Source of the DNA: Herpetosiphon geysericola
GTDB taxonomy: Bacteria; Chloroflexota; Chloroflexia; Chloroflexales; Herpetosiphonaceae
Assembly: GCF_001306135.1 (NCBI RefSeq)
Contig: NZ_LGKP01000007.1
Coordinates: 1 to 64,000 of the forward strand
DNA length: 64,000 nucleotides
Direction of reading: 5' to 3'
In this document: positions 1 to 8,623 of the stretch, in pieces
Layout: each line of letters opens with the position of its first letter
Numbering within the stretch: the stretch's first letter is position 1
Translations under genes and position numbers: made by a program
Notes under the pieces: model-generated
Told to the model about the DNA's origin: nothing
What the model saw: the letters and a program-made list of their open reading frames with translations, nothing else
The model's database searches: none

Positions 1-114
1 CTGCGGATTCCGCAGATGCGGCGGCTGTTTGGGGCATCCACGACGCGACGACCGCACCAAGCATCCGCCGCCGTCGCGTGGTTCGCCGCATGGAATCGTG
101 CATTGGAGGCTTAA
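1..114 (+). CDS. Possible C-terminal end of a protein cut by the left edge
   Basis: Frame 1 is open from base 1 to a TAA at 112-114 and gives 37 residues ending in WFAAWNRALEA. The composition (Ala-rich, with Arg/Trp, ending in a plausible amphipathic helix) looks like a real C-terminus rather than a random frame. It would converge with the minus-strand carboxylase gene that stops at 166. The family cannot be named from this fragment. The opposite strand is also open to the edge from an ATG at 106 with an Arg-rich start, so the coding strand is not certain. Confidence 0.35.
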   Translation: MRIPQMRRLFGASTTRRPHQASAAVAWFAAWNRALEA

Positions 115-165
115 GTTACCACCTATGCCTACCTATCCCCAGCCCCCAACAACCAACTCCCAGCC

Positions 166-1716
166 TTACAACGGCATATTGCCATGTTTGCGCGGGGGCA
201 AGCTTTGGCGCTTGGTGCGCGATAAGCGCAGCGCTTTGATCAAGGCTGGGCGGGTTTCGCGTGGCTCGATCACCGAATCAACATAGCCGCGTTCAGCAGC
301 AATGTAGGGGTTAGCAAAGCGTTCTTCATAATTGTGAATTAGCTCAGCATTGGTCGCCACTGGATCTGCGGATTCAGCAATTTCTTTGCGGAAGATAATT
401 GAAACAGCGCCGCTTGCGCCCATTACGGCAATTTCGGCAGTTGGCCAAGCAAAGTTAAAGTCGGCGCGAATATGCTTCGAGGCCATCACATCGTAGGCTC
501 CGCCATAGGCCTTACGCGTAATCACGGTCAGCTTAGGCACGGTCGCTTCGCAATAGGCATACAGCAATTTTGCGCCATGGCGAATAATCCCACCATATTC
601 TTGATGCGTGCCAGGCAAGAAACCAGGGACATCAACAAAGGTGATCAACGGAATATTGAAGGCATCGCAAAAGCGCACAAAGCGCGCACCCTTAACCGAC
701 GAATCAATATCGAGGGTTCCGGCCAAAGCGGCTGGCTGATTGCCAACGATGCCCACAGGCATGCCATCAAGCCGCGCAAAGCCAATAACCAAATTGGGGG
801 CAAAATGCGGCTGCACCTCGAAGAAAAAGCCATCATCAACGATTAATTCGATCACGGCTTTCATATCGTAGGGCTTTTTAGGCTGATCGGGAATAATGCT
901 TTGCAGCGCATCATCCATACGCTCAGGATCATCGGTTGGCTCGATGCTCGGCGCATCATCCATATTATTAAGTGGCAGGAAGGAAAGCAGGGTGCGCAAT
1001 TGCTCGAAACATTCATCTTCATCATCAGCAGCAAAATGAGCCACGCCCGATTTGCTGTTGTGGGTCATCGCGCCGCCCAATTGCTCTTGGGTCACTTCTT
1101 CGCCAGTCACAGTTTTAATCACATCTGGGCCAGTGATGAACATCTGCGAGGAGCCTTTGACCATTAGAATGAAGTCGGTCATGGCAGGCGAATAGACCGC
1201 GCCACCAGCGCATGGCCCAGCAATAATCGAAAGTTGAGGAATCACGCCCGAAGCCACGACGTTGCGATAGAAAATTTCGGCGTAGCCGCCAAGCGCTACC
1301 ACGCCCTCTTGGATGCGAGCACCGCCGCTGTCGTTGATGCCAATCAGCGGCACGCCCATGCGCATCGCCAAATCCATCACTTTGACGATTTTTTCGGCAA
1401 ATACTTCGCCCAATGAACCACCAAGCACCGTGAAATCTTGCGAAAACACACAAACTTGGCGCCCATCGATGGTGCCATGACCAGTAATTACGCCATCGCC
1501 GAGAATGCGCTTGTTTTCTAGGCCGAAGGCGGTCGAGCGATGAACCGCCAAGGCATCGAGTTCAACAAACGAATCGGGATCAAGCAATCGTTCGATCCGC
1601 TCGCGGGCAGTTAATTTGCCACGCGCATGTTGCTTTTCGGCGGCCTTGGGATCGGTGGTTGCTGCTTGTTCACGTCGTCGCCGCAACTCAGCGATTTTTT
1701 CTGCTGTTGTCGTCAT
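166..1716 (-). CDS. pccB: Acyl-CoA (propionyl-CoA type) carboxylase beta subunit
   Basis: Carboxyltransferase subunit that moves the carboxyl group from biotin to an acyl-CoA (propionyl- or acetyl-CoA) to give (methyl)malonyl-CoA. About 516 residues, the usual length for PccB/AccD5 proteins. The N-terminal half has the acyl-CoA oxyanion-hole segment [13 protein letters not shown] near residue 170. The C-terminal half has [20 protein letters not shown] and the biotin-side [14 protein letters not shown] chose ATG 1716 because GGGAG lies about eight bases upstream; a GTG at 1731 would put that Shine-Dalgarno inside the gene. Substrate preference is inferred from overall similarity. The biotin-carrying alpha subunit is not in the window. 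In Chloroflexota such enzymes serve propionate/branched-chain catabolism, and in some genera CO2 fixation. Confidence 0.93.
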   Translation of the reverse strand: MTTTAEKIAELRRRREQAATTDPKAAEKQHARGKLTARERIERLLDPDSFVELDALAVHRSTAFGLENKRILGDGVITGHGTIDGRQVCVFSQDFTVLGGSLGEVFAEKIVKVMDLAMRMGVPLIGINDSGGARIQEGVVALGGYAEIFYRNVVASGVIPQLSIIAGPCAGGAVYSPAMTDFILMVKGSSQMFITGPDVIKTVTGEEVTQEQLGGAMTHNSKSGVAHFAADDEDECFEQLRTLLSFLPLNNMDDAPSIEPTDDPERMDDALQSIIPDQPKKPYDMKAVIELIVDDGFFFEVQPHFAPNLVIGFARLDGMPVGIVGNQPAALAGTLDIDSSVKGARFVRFCDAFNIPLITFVDVPGFLPGTHQEYGGIIRHGAKLLYAYCEATVPKLTVITRKAYGGAYDVMASKHIRADFNFAWPTAEIAVMGASGAVSIIFRKEIAESADPVATNAELIHNYEERFANPYIAAERGYVDSVIEPRETRPALIKALRLSRTKRQSLPPRKHGNMPL

Positions 1717-1740
1717 TGACAGATCTCCCACAGAATAGCG

Positions 1741-1783
1741 CTAGCCGTAGCAGGTTGGGCTGGAATGCAATGGCTACGGCTAG
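1741..1783. repeat. 10-bp perfect inverted repeat between purN and the carboxylase gene
   Basis: CTAGCCGTAG at 1741-1750 is exactly complementary to CTACGGCTAG at 1774-1783, around a 23-base centre. It fills the 75-base gap after the purN stop. No T-run follows on either side, so it may be a weak terminator or an RNA-processing hairpin rather than a strong intrinsic terminator. Confidence 0.55.
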
Positions 1784-1791
1784 GGCAGAAT

Positions 1792-2412
1792 TTAGGCAAC
1801 TGTTTGCGCTAGATTATTAATTACGTCAACTAAAATGCGCCGTTCAGCTTGTTTGATACGTTCGTGCAAACTGGCTTGATCATCGTCGGGCAAGACCGCA
1901 ACCTCAGCTTTGGCCAACACTGGGCCAACATCAACGATTGGCGTAATTTGGTGCACCGTGCAACCAGTGACTGGCACGCCCAAGGCCAAGGCATCGCGCA
2001 CCGCATGCGCACCGCGAATCGCCGGAATTTGGCGGCCATCGCTGAGCGTGTAGCATTCGCCGCCGTCGTCGGGCAACAAAGCTGGGTGCTGATTGATAAT
2101 GTTAGGAGTCCAGCGCTCAACAAACGATGCTGGCATTACCTTCATCCAGCCAGCCATCACAATCAAATCGGGCGTAAAGGCCGCCAATAATTGGCTAATT
2201 TGCTCAGCCCATGCTTCGCGGCTGGATTTTTTGGCCAAGGGCACGCAAATGACTGGGATTCTGGCGGCCAAGGTGCGGCTGATTGCTTGGGCTTTGGGTT
2301 GATCGCAAATCACCACGTTAATTGTGGCGTTGAGTTGCTGAGCTTTTTGGGCATCGATCAAGGCTTGTAAATTTGAGCCACTGCCCGATACCATCACGGC
2401 AAGCCGCATCAT
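1792..2412 (-). CDS. purN: Phosphoribosylglycinamide formyltransferase (PurN)
   Basis: Third step of de novo purine synthesis: transfers formyl from 10-formyl-THF to GAR. 206 residues. The N-terminal GSGSNLQAL loop binds phosphate. The catalytic pair is in INQHPALLP (Asn107, His109), and the conserved Asp is in the later IVDVGP segment. Compared with the usual NxHPSLLP-x-FPG arrangement, this copy has roughly 15 extra residues (DDGGECYTLSDGRQ region) between LLP and GAHAVRDAL. That is a lid-loop insertion next to the active site, which I infer rather than know to be harmless. It overlaps the end of purD by four bases (ATGA), so the pair is translationally coupled. Confidence 0.94.
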   Translation of the reverse strand: MMRLAVMVSGSGSNLQALIDAQKAQQLNATINVVICDQPKAQAISRTLAARIPVICVPLAKKSSREAWAEQISQLLAAFTPDLIVMAGWMKVMPASFVERWTPNIINQHPALLPDDGGECYTLSDGRQIPAIRGAHAVRDALALGVPVTGCTVHQITPIVDVGPVLAKAEVAVLPDDDQASLHERIKQAERRILVDVINNLAQTVA

Positions 2413-3671
2413 TGTGCTAACCCCCGTGCGGCAATGTCGCTGCGTTGATATTTGCCAGCAAATTGCACCAATTCGCTCGCGGCGTAGGCTTTATCGCGGG
2501 CTTCGCGCAAGGTTGGCGCAACTGCGGTGATACCCAAAACTCGCCCGCCTGCGGTCACCAACTCGCCTTGGGCATTGGTCGCAGTGCCAGCGTGGAAGGC
2601 CAAAACATCGCTCGGCAAGCGATCTAAACCTGTAATGACATCGCCAGTGCGGGGTTTAGAGGGGTAGCCTGCTGCTGAAAGCACCACACATACCGCCGCA
2701 CCGTCGTGCCACTCGATCGAGACATCGGCGAGATTGCTAGTGGCAACCTTGTGCAGTAGTTCGAGCAAATCGCTTTTGAGCAATGGCAGCAGGGCTTGGG
2801 TTTCGGGGTCGCCAAAGCGGGCATTAAATTCGATAACTTTTACGCCGTTGGGTGTGAGCATCAAGCCAGCATACAACACGCCACGATAGGGAATATTGCG
2901 CGCGGCCATGATGCGCAGCACTGGCGCGAAAATCACATCGACCAAGGCTTGAGCCTCGGCATAAGGTAAAATTGGGGCTGGCGCGTATGAACCCATGCCG
3001 CCAGTGTTGCCGCCAGTGTCGTTATCGCCGATGCGCTTGTGATCTTGGGCGGCGATTAGCGGAATCGCCCGTTCGCCATCGCATAAGGCCAATAACGAAA
3101 CTTCGGGGCCAGTTAATTTTTCTTCGAGCACCAAGCGCGTGCCAGCGTTGGTCGCGGCCAATTCGCGAATGGCGCTGATGGTAGCGGCAACATCGCCATC
3201 TTCGGGCACGATTACGCCCTTGCCAGCGGCCAAACCATCAGCTTTAACCACCCAAGCTTGTTGATCGGCCTCAACAAAGGCGATTGCAGCGGCAGAATCA
3301 TCGAAGGTATGGGCAGCAGCGGTTGGCACGCCTGCCTCAAGCATAATCATTTTGGCGAAGGCTTTGCTGCCCTCAAGTTGCGCTGCCTCGGACGAAGGCC
3401 CAAACATCGCCAAATCGACAGCCTCGCAGACCTCGCCCAAGCCTTCGACCAAGGGCGCTTCTGGCCCAACAACCACTAAATCTATCTGTTCGCGGGTGGC
3501 TAAACCCACGATTCCCGCAGCATCGTCTGCGGCTAAATCGACATTTGTACCAAGCGTTGCCGTGCCGGGATTACCAGGGACGATCCACAGGTGTTCGCAT
3601 AAAGGCGATTGGGCGATTTTCCATGCCAGGGCATGTTCACGTCCGCCGGCTCCAACAAGTAATACTCGCAT
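2409..3671 (-). CDS. purD: Phosphoribosylamine-glycine ligase (PurD)
   Basis: Second step of purine synthesis: ATP-dependent joining of glycine to phosphoribosylamine. 420 residues, normal length. N-terminal Rossmann segment VLLVGAGGREHALAW, then GPEAPLV, then the ATP-grasp core with KADGLAAGKGV, and the metal/ADP site EFNARFGDPETQ. It is transcribed ahead of purN and shares four bases with it. On the minus strand a TATAAT (plus positions 3715-3720) lies 44-49 bases upstream of the ATG and is the likely -10 box. A clear -35 is not seen. Confidence 0.96.
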   Translation of the reverse strand: MRVLLVGAGGREHALAWKIAQSPLCEHLWIVPGNPGTATLGTNVDLAADDAAGIVGLATREQIDLVVVGPEAPLVEGLGEVCEAVDLAMFGPSSEAAQLEGSKAFAKMIMLEAGVPTAAAHTFDDSAAAIAFVEADQQAWVVKADGLAAGKGVIVPEDGDVAATISAIRELAATNAGTRLVLEEKLTGPEVSLLALCDGERAIPLIAAQDHKRIGDNDTGGNTGGMGSYAPAPILPYAEAQALVDVIFAPVLRIMAARNIPYRGVLYAGLMLTPNGVKVIEFNARFGDPETQALLPLLKSDLLELLHKVATSNLADVSIEWHDGAAVCVVLSAAGYPSKPRTGDVITGLDRLPSDVLAFHAGTATNAQGELVTAGGRVLGITAVAPTLREARDKAYAASELVQFAGKYQRSDIAARGLAQ

Positions 3672-3749
3672 TGCGTTGCTATCCTCAAATAGGCTCGTAA
3701 CGGGTTCAGGCCTTATTATAATCCGAGAATAGCTAGTTGCCGATCGGGC

Positions 3750-6149
3750 CTAAACTCGTGATTCGAGGCTTTCGAGCAAGCCGCGTTCGCGGGCAATATA
3801 GGCTGCTGCGCTGCGGGTCGAAACGCCCAATTTGCGATAAATTGCCCGCAAATGGTTGTTGACGGTAAACGGGCTAAGCACCAATTCGAGCGCAATTTCG
3901 CTGTTGCTTTTGCCTTGAGCAATTAATGTGAGCAATTCGTGTTCGCGTTTGGTCAGCAACGGCGTAGGATGTTGGGTCGTTGGCTGGCGCAAGGTCACCA
4001 TATCAAGCTCAAGCTGCTGGCCCTGCTCCCAATCGTGCTGATATTGCTGTTCGCCCAACAATTTTTTGGCTTCATCCAATAAATAGTGTTGAATGCGCTG
4101 CTCGGTGGCTGGCATTGGCTCGCCGCTTTGCAAGCGCAATGTATCTGCGCGACTGCTTAATTGCACCGCCCACGACCAATGATGTTGAGCTTGGGCAACC
4201 CGCGCCAACGCTTCCAACGAACTCGCGATCATTGGTAATAATTGATGTTGACGGCGCAGATTAAAGCTTTCGTAGAGCGAGGTCAATGCCTGATCGTGCT
4301 GCTGACGAGCGAGCGCAATTAAGCCTAATTGATGCAAGCCCTCGGCGCGATGCCATGGATCGTGTAATTGCTCAGCAATCGCAATGCTGGCTTCAACAAA
4401 ACGCTGCGCTTGATCATAATCTTGCTGCGCGGCGGCGACAATGCCACAATGATTAAGTGCAAAAGCATCGCCCCACAGATGGCCCAAGCGCGAGAAAAGC
4501 TGATGCGCCCGCGCAAATAACAATGCGGCGCGTTTCCATTGACCTTGCTGAATACAGGCCCGTCCCAAATGATCCAGCGACCAAGCCAATTCATTATGAT
4601 CATCAAGCTGCTCGAAAATTTGTACACTTTCCTCGTAGAGCGTGATTGCTTGAGCATAATCGCCGCGATGATAGGCAATTTCGCCAACGCCATGCAGCGC
4701 CAAGCCGATGCTCATGGGAATTTGCAAATCGCGAGCGAGGCTCAACGCTTGCTCAAAAATGGTTTCTGCTTGGGCAAATAAGCCTTGATTGAGAATGAAC
4801 CAACCAGCAGTCGAGAGGGTTTCAACGCGTGCGCCAGAGCGAATGTTGCTGCTTGCTTCAAGCATGCGCTCGATCCACCAAACATCGCCATGGCGGCGGC
4901 GATAGGTGATCCACAGATTAATGGCTGGAAACAGCTCGATCGATTCAGCCACCGCATGATCAAGCGTCCATTGCAAGGCAGCGTAAATATTACCCTGTTC
5001 TGCATCAAGTTGGCGTAACCAAAGCGCTTGTTGCTGATCGCGCAAATGGGGTGCTGCTTGGGCAACCATCTGCAAATAATAACGGGCATGGCGTTGACAG
5101 ATCGTCTGAAAATCTTCGCGCAACACTGCTTGCTCACGGGCAAATTCGGCGATCGTTTGCAGCATCGTAAAGCGAGTTTGGCCATCGTGGGTTGTTTGCT
5201 CAACAACGAGGCTTTTGTTGACCAAGGCCAAAACGGTGGCCACGACATTGGCTTGGCCAGCGCAAATCTGCTCGACAGCAACCATCGTCCAACTGCTTAC
5301 CAGCACACTGAGATAACAAAAAACCGTCTGTTCCTCAGTGGTCAAGCGTTGGTAACTCCAATCGATGCATTGGCGCAGGGTTTGCTGGCGGTTGGGCAAA
5401 TCGCGGGCGCCGCCAACTGGCACGTCAAGGCTATAACTAAAACGATTTAATAATTCTTGCGGGGTAAAAACCTTGGTATAGGCCGCGACTAACTCAATCG
5501 CCAAGGGCAGGCCATCGAGGCGCTGGCAAATGGTGGCGATACTTTGCGCATCGTTGGCATTGAGTGGAATATGCGGGCGAGCCGCTTTAGCGCGTTCGAT
5601 AAACAGGCGGGTGGCGCTAAATTCGCTTAATTGCTCAATCGCTATGGGCTGGCTGCTCGGTGGCAAGCTCAGCGGCGGCACGGGCAAGCGATATTCGCCC
5701 TGCACATTCAGCACTTCGCGGCTCGTAGCTAAAATAGTTAATTTGGGCGCCAAGGCCAATAATTGCACAAGCAACGAGGTAACATCAATCACCTGTTCCA
5801 AATTATCTAAAATCAACAATAACTCTTGTTCGGCCAACCACGCCCCAACGCTAGCCAAGAGCGATTGATTGCCCAGCCGACTGATATTGAAGGCTTGGGC
5901 AAGGGTCGGCAAAACTAAATCAACATCGTAGACGTGTGCCAAACTGACAAATAGCGCGCCATCGGCAAACTGCTCGCAGACTGCGCGGCCTGCTTCGAGG
6001 GCTAAGCGGGTTTTGCCTGCGCCACCAGGCCCTGCCAAGGTAACCAAGCGAATCGTGGGATCGGGCAAAAGTTGCTCAAGCTGAGCCATTTCCTGAATGC
6101 GACCAAGTAGCGGTGTAACTGGAAGTGGAATATGGCGTGGAATTCCCAT
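3750..6149 (-). CDS. LuxR/MalT-type (LAL-like) ATPase transcriptional regulator with TPRs
   Basis: Large signal-transducing regulator, about 799 residues. Order of parts: N-terminal STAND/NB-ARC-like ATPase with Walker A GPGGAGKT (residues 40-47) and Walker B LLLILDNLEQV; a winged/helical middle; a long helical TPR region (about residues 400-700, repeated Tyr/Leu/Ala helices such as ALHGVGEIAYHRGDYAQA); and a C-terminal LuxR HTH beginning LTKREHELLTLIAQGKSN. ATG 6149 is preferred over an in-frame GTG at 6179 because AGGA lies seven bases before it. The ligand and targets are unknown. It stands alone between purD and a repeat-filled gap, so context gives no target. Confidence 0.88.
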   Translation of the reverse strand: MGIPRHIPLPVTPLLGRIQEMAQLEQLLPDPTIRLVTLAGPGGAGKTRLALEAGRAVCEQFADGALFVSLAHVYDVDLVLPTLAQAFNISRLGNQSLLASVGAWLAEQELLLILDNLEQVIDVTSLLVQLLALAPKLTILATSREVLNVQGEYRLPVPPLSLPPSSQPIAIEQLSEFSATRLFIERAKAARPHIPLNANDAQSIATICQRLDGLPLAIELVAAYTKVFTPQELLNRFSYSLDVPVGGARDLPNRQQTLRQCIDWSYQRLTTEEQTVFCYLSVLVSSWTMVAVEQICAGQANVVATVLALVNKSLVVEQTTHDGQTRFTMLQTIAEFAREQAVLREDFQTICQRHARYYLQMVAQAAPHLRDQQQALWLRQLDAEQGNIYAALQWTLDHAVAESIELFPAINLWITYRRRHGDVWWIERMLEASSNIRSGARVETLSTAGWFILNQGLFAQAETIFEQALSLARDLQIPMSIGLALHGVGEIAYHRGDYAQAITLYEESVQIFEQLDDHNELAWSLDHLGRACIQQGQWKRAALLFARAHQLFSRLGHLWGDAFALNHCGIVAAAQQDYDQAQRFVEASIAIAEQLHDPWHRAEGLHQLGLIALARQQHDQALTSLYESFNLRRQHQLLPMIASSLEALARVAQAQHHWSWAVQLSSRADTLRLQSGEPMPATEQRIQHYLLDEAKKLLGEQQYQHDWEQGQQLELDMVTLRQPTTQHPTPLLTKREHELLTLIAQGKSNSEIALELVLSPFTVNNHLRAIYRKLGVSTRSAAAYIARERGLLESLESRV

Positions 6150-6230
6150 CGGCGTAATCCTATCAGTGATGCACAACACACCTCACAACTCTATTATAGT
6201 GCAAGCCCGCCGCAGAATATAGATGAGATT

Positions 6231-6600
6231 AAGAACATAGAACAGAGAGCATAGAACATAGAAATAAAGGATGAAGGATGAAGGATGAGGGATGAAATGC
6301 TAAATCAAAAGTCAAAAGTCAGAAAGCAAAAAAATAAACATTCTCGGTTTCTAGCTTTCGTGCGCTTCGTGCGCTTCGTGAATCAGTTCTTTAACGCAGA
6401 GGCGCAGAGAAGTAGTGGCTATTGGCTTGAGGCTATTGGCTATTGGACATTAATAATCTGCGCGAATCTGTGCAATCTGTGCAATTTGTGGCAAAAAAAC
6501 TTATTCGTGAAATTCGTGCAATTCGTGGCTAAAACGTTCTTCGTGGTTTCTAGCTTTCGTGCGCTTCGCGCTCTTTGTGGATCAACATATCCATTGCATG
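6231..6600. repeat. Intergenic block of degenerate word repeats
   Basis: Within the 530-base gap before the ABC genes I see several word families side by side: AGAACATAGAACAGAGAGC (6232-6262), ATGAAGGATGAAGGATGAGG (6269-6290), CAAAAGTCAAAAGTCAG (6305-6321), ACGCAGAGGCGCAGAG (6392-6408), CTGTGCAATCTGTGCAAT (6469-6487) and TTCGTGCGCTTCGTG-like words (6357-6382, 6505-6590). GGTTTCTAGCTTTCGTGC begins both 6346 and 6545 and the match runs 24 bases. No open frame here looks coding. The same families recur in other gaps of this window. Confidence 0.8.
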
Positions 6601-6643
6601 TTCTCGTACTAGAGTATGATTGATCTTTTGAAAACTTGACGTA

Positions 6644-6670
6644 CAATTAGTTAGTTCAGCTAACTAATTG
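6644..6670. promoter_or_regulatory. Palindromic operator candidate upstream of the ABC exporter
   Basis: CAATTAGTTAG (6644-6654) and CTAACTAATTG (6660-6670) are perfect 11-base inverted arms around TTCAG. The site ends about 20 bases before the exporter's start codon and overlaps a possible TTGACG -35 at 6636. Palindromes of this AT-rich TTAG...CTAA form are typical of MarR/TetR-family operators. No regulator gene sits next to it, so the cognate protein is unknown. Confidence 0.6.
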
Positions 6671-6690
6671 AAATTTTAAGGATGTGCAAC

Positions 6691-8619
6691 GTGCAAGCAC
6701 AAATGGGAAAACCCCAAGCACAGCGTGGACAGAAAGCTGGCGGTGGTTCGGGGGGGCTTGGGCGTGCGATCGCCTACCTTGGTGCCCAACGAAAATCGGC
6801 AATTCTGGCCTATGTGGCCTTGGCACTCGCAACCTTGGCCCAATTGGCAGTGCCGCAGTTGGTGCAAAACATGATCGACGCGGTAACCGATGGCTCGATT
6901 GCGCGAATTATTTTCACGCAAGTGCCCGAGCCAATGCAAGCTGGCGCGGCCCAACAAGCTGGCACAACAATCGAGCAACTTCGGCTTGCTCAAACCAATG
7001 GCGAATCGTTGTTGATTAATGCAGCCTTGATTATTGTGGCCTTCGCCTTTGTGCGTGGCATTTTCTCGTTTGTGCAAGCCTATATGGCCGAAAAAACCTC
7101 ACAAGGCGTGGCGTTTGATCTGCGCAATCAGATTTTTGCCCGCGTGCAACGCTTATCGTTTTCTTATTACGACCAAAATCAAACTGGTCAATTGATGATT
7201 CGCGCCACCGATGACGTGGAGAAAGTGCGAACCTTCATCGCCCAAGGTTTGATTTTAACTGCCCAAGCGTTGTTGCTCTTGGTTGGAGCATTGGTGATTT
7301 TGTTCTTCACCAATTGGCAGCTTGCGCTGGTCGTTGTGCCCTTGCTGCCCGTCGCCATGGTCATGTTTATGGTCTTTGGCAAGGTCAGCCAACCCTTGTT
7401 TGGCATTGTGCAACGCAAACTTTCGGCGCTCAACACGATCTTGCAAGAAAACTTAGCTGGGATCAAAGTCGTCAAAGCGTTTACGCGCGAGCCATTTGAA
7501 GCCAAGCGCTTCGATGTGGCTGCAACTGATTTGATGGCCCAACAGCTGCGGATTAGCCGTGTTTTCTCGTTTTTGTTTCCTGTCATCTTCTTGGTGGCTC
7601 AGCTTGGCCAAGCAGGAATTCTCTATTTTGGCGGGCGCCAGATTTTGGGCGGCACGCTCGATTTGGGCGAATACCAAAAATTTAGCTTGTATTTGGTCTA
7701 TGTGTTCTTTCCCTTGGGCCAGCTTGGTTTTATTATTTCGCTGATGGCGCAGGCTGGAGCTTCGGCCAGCCGCATTTTTGAAATTCTCGATGCGAAGAGC
7801 GAAATTACCGACAAACCTGATGCCAAAGAATTGCCAGCAATTGAAGGCATTGTTGAATTTCGCAATGTGACCTTCCGCTATTTCGGTAGCAGCGATCCAG
7901 TCTTGCGTGATGTGAGCTTTGAGGCCAAACCAGGCCAAACCATTGCCTTGCTGGGTGCAACTGGCAGTGGTAAATCGACGATCATCAACTTGTTGCCACG
8001 CTTCTACGATGTCAGCGAAGGCGCGGTGTTGATCGATGGTCATGATATTCGTGATGTAAAACTCGATAGTTTGCGCTCGCAAATTGGGATTGTGCTGCAA
8101 GAAACTAATCTGTTTAGCGGCTCAATTCGCGATAACATCGCTTTTGGGCGACCAGAGGCGACGATCGAAGAAGTTGAGGCTGCGGCCAAAGCTGCTTCGG
8201 CCCACGATTTTATTATGACCTTCGCCCAAGGCTACGATACCTCAGTTGGCGAGCGCGGCACAACCTTGTCTGGCGGGCAAAAGCAACGGATTGCAATTGC
8301 CCGGGCCTTGTTGCTTAATCCACGCTTGCTGATTTTGGATGATTCGACCAGCAGCGTCGACTTGATGACGGAATATCGCATCCAAAAGGCGCTTGATCAA
8401 TTGATGCAAGGTCGCACTAGCGTCGTGATTGCCCAACGGATTAGCACGGTGCTGAATGCCGACCAAATTTTGGTGCTGGAAAAAGGCCAAGTCGTGGCGC
8501 GTGGTAACCATGAAGAATTAATGGAAACCAGCGCCGTGTACGCCGAAATTTACAATTCTCAACTGGTCGGCGATGCCGACATTGCAGCGCTTGAAGCCTC
8601 AAGCGTTGAGGAGGCCTAG
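6691..8619 (+). CDS. ABC exporter half-transporter with the degenerate ATP site
   Basis: Membrane exporter subunit, about 642 residues: six transmembrane helices in the first about 340 residues, then a nucleotide-binding domain with Walker A GATGSGKST and signature LSGGQKQR. The Walker B end is LILDDSTSSVD (Asp where the catalytic Glu normally stands) and the H-loop is VIAQRIST (Gln instead of His). Both changes mark the degenerate site of heterodimeric exporters such as TM287/288 or LmrCD (family knowledge). GTG 6691 is preferred: AAGGA at 6678-6682 is eight bases before it but touches the alternative ATG at 6682. Partner is the next gene, four bases downstream. Substrate unknown (multidrug, lipid or peptide). 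Confidence 0.9.
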   Translation: MQAQMGKPQAQRGQKAGGGSGGLGRAIAYLGAQRKSAILAYVALALATLAQLAVPQLVQNMIDAVTDGSIARIIFTQVPEPMQAGAAQQAGTTIEQLRLAQTNGESLLINAALIIVAFAFVRGIFSFVQAYMAEKTSQGVAFDLRNQIFARVQRLSFSYYDQNQTGQLMIRATDDVEKVRTFIAQGLILTAQALLLLVGALVILFFTNWQLALVVVPLLPVAMVMFMVFGKVSQPLFGIVQRKLSALNTILQENLAGIKVVKAFTREPFEAKRFDVAATDLMAQQLRISRVFSFLFPVIFLVAQLGQAGILYFGGRQILGGTLDLGEYQKFSLYLVYVFFPLGQLGFIISLMAQAGASASRIFEILDAKSEITDKPDAKELPAIEGIVEFRNVTFRYFGSSDPVLRDVSFEAKPGQTIALLGATGSGKSTIINLLPRFYDVSEGAVLIDGHDIRDVKLDSLRSQIGIVLQETNLFSGSIRDNIAFGRPEATIEEVEAAAKAASAHDFIMTFAQGYDTSVGERGTTLSGGQKQRIAIARALLLNPRLLILDDSTSSVDLMTEYRIQKALDQLMQGRTSVVIAQRISTVLNADQILVLEKGQVVARGNHEELMETSAVYAEIYNSQLVGDADIAALEASSVEEA

Positions 8620-8623
8620 CGCT

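Noticed and set aside
166-3671. Plus-strand frames of 60-126 residues across the carboxylase, purN and purD
   Set aside because: They are antisense shadows of strongly supported genes, with no ribosome-binding sites or family motifs.
6285-6623. 112-residue plus-strand frame in the gap before the ABC genes
   Set aside because: Composed of the intergenic repeat words (repeated FVRFVRFV, CNLCNLW); no ribosome-binding site.
7453-8100. 215-residue minus-strand frame opposite the first ABC gene
   Set aside because: Antisense to the conserved ABC domains, with no recognisable domain of its own.
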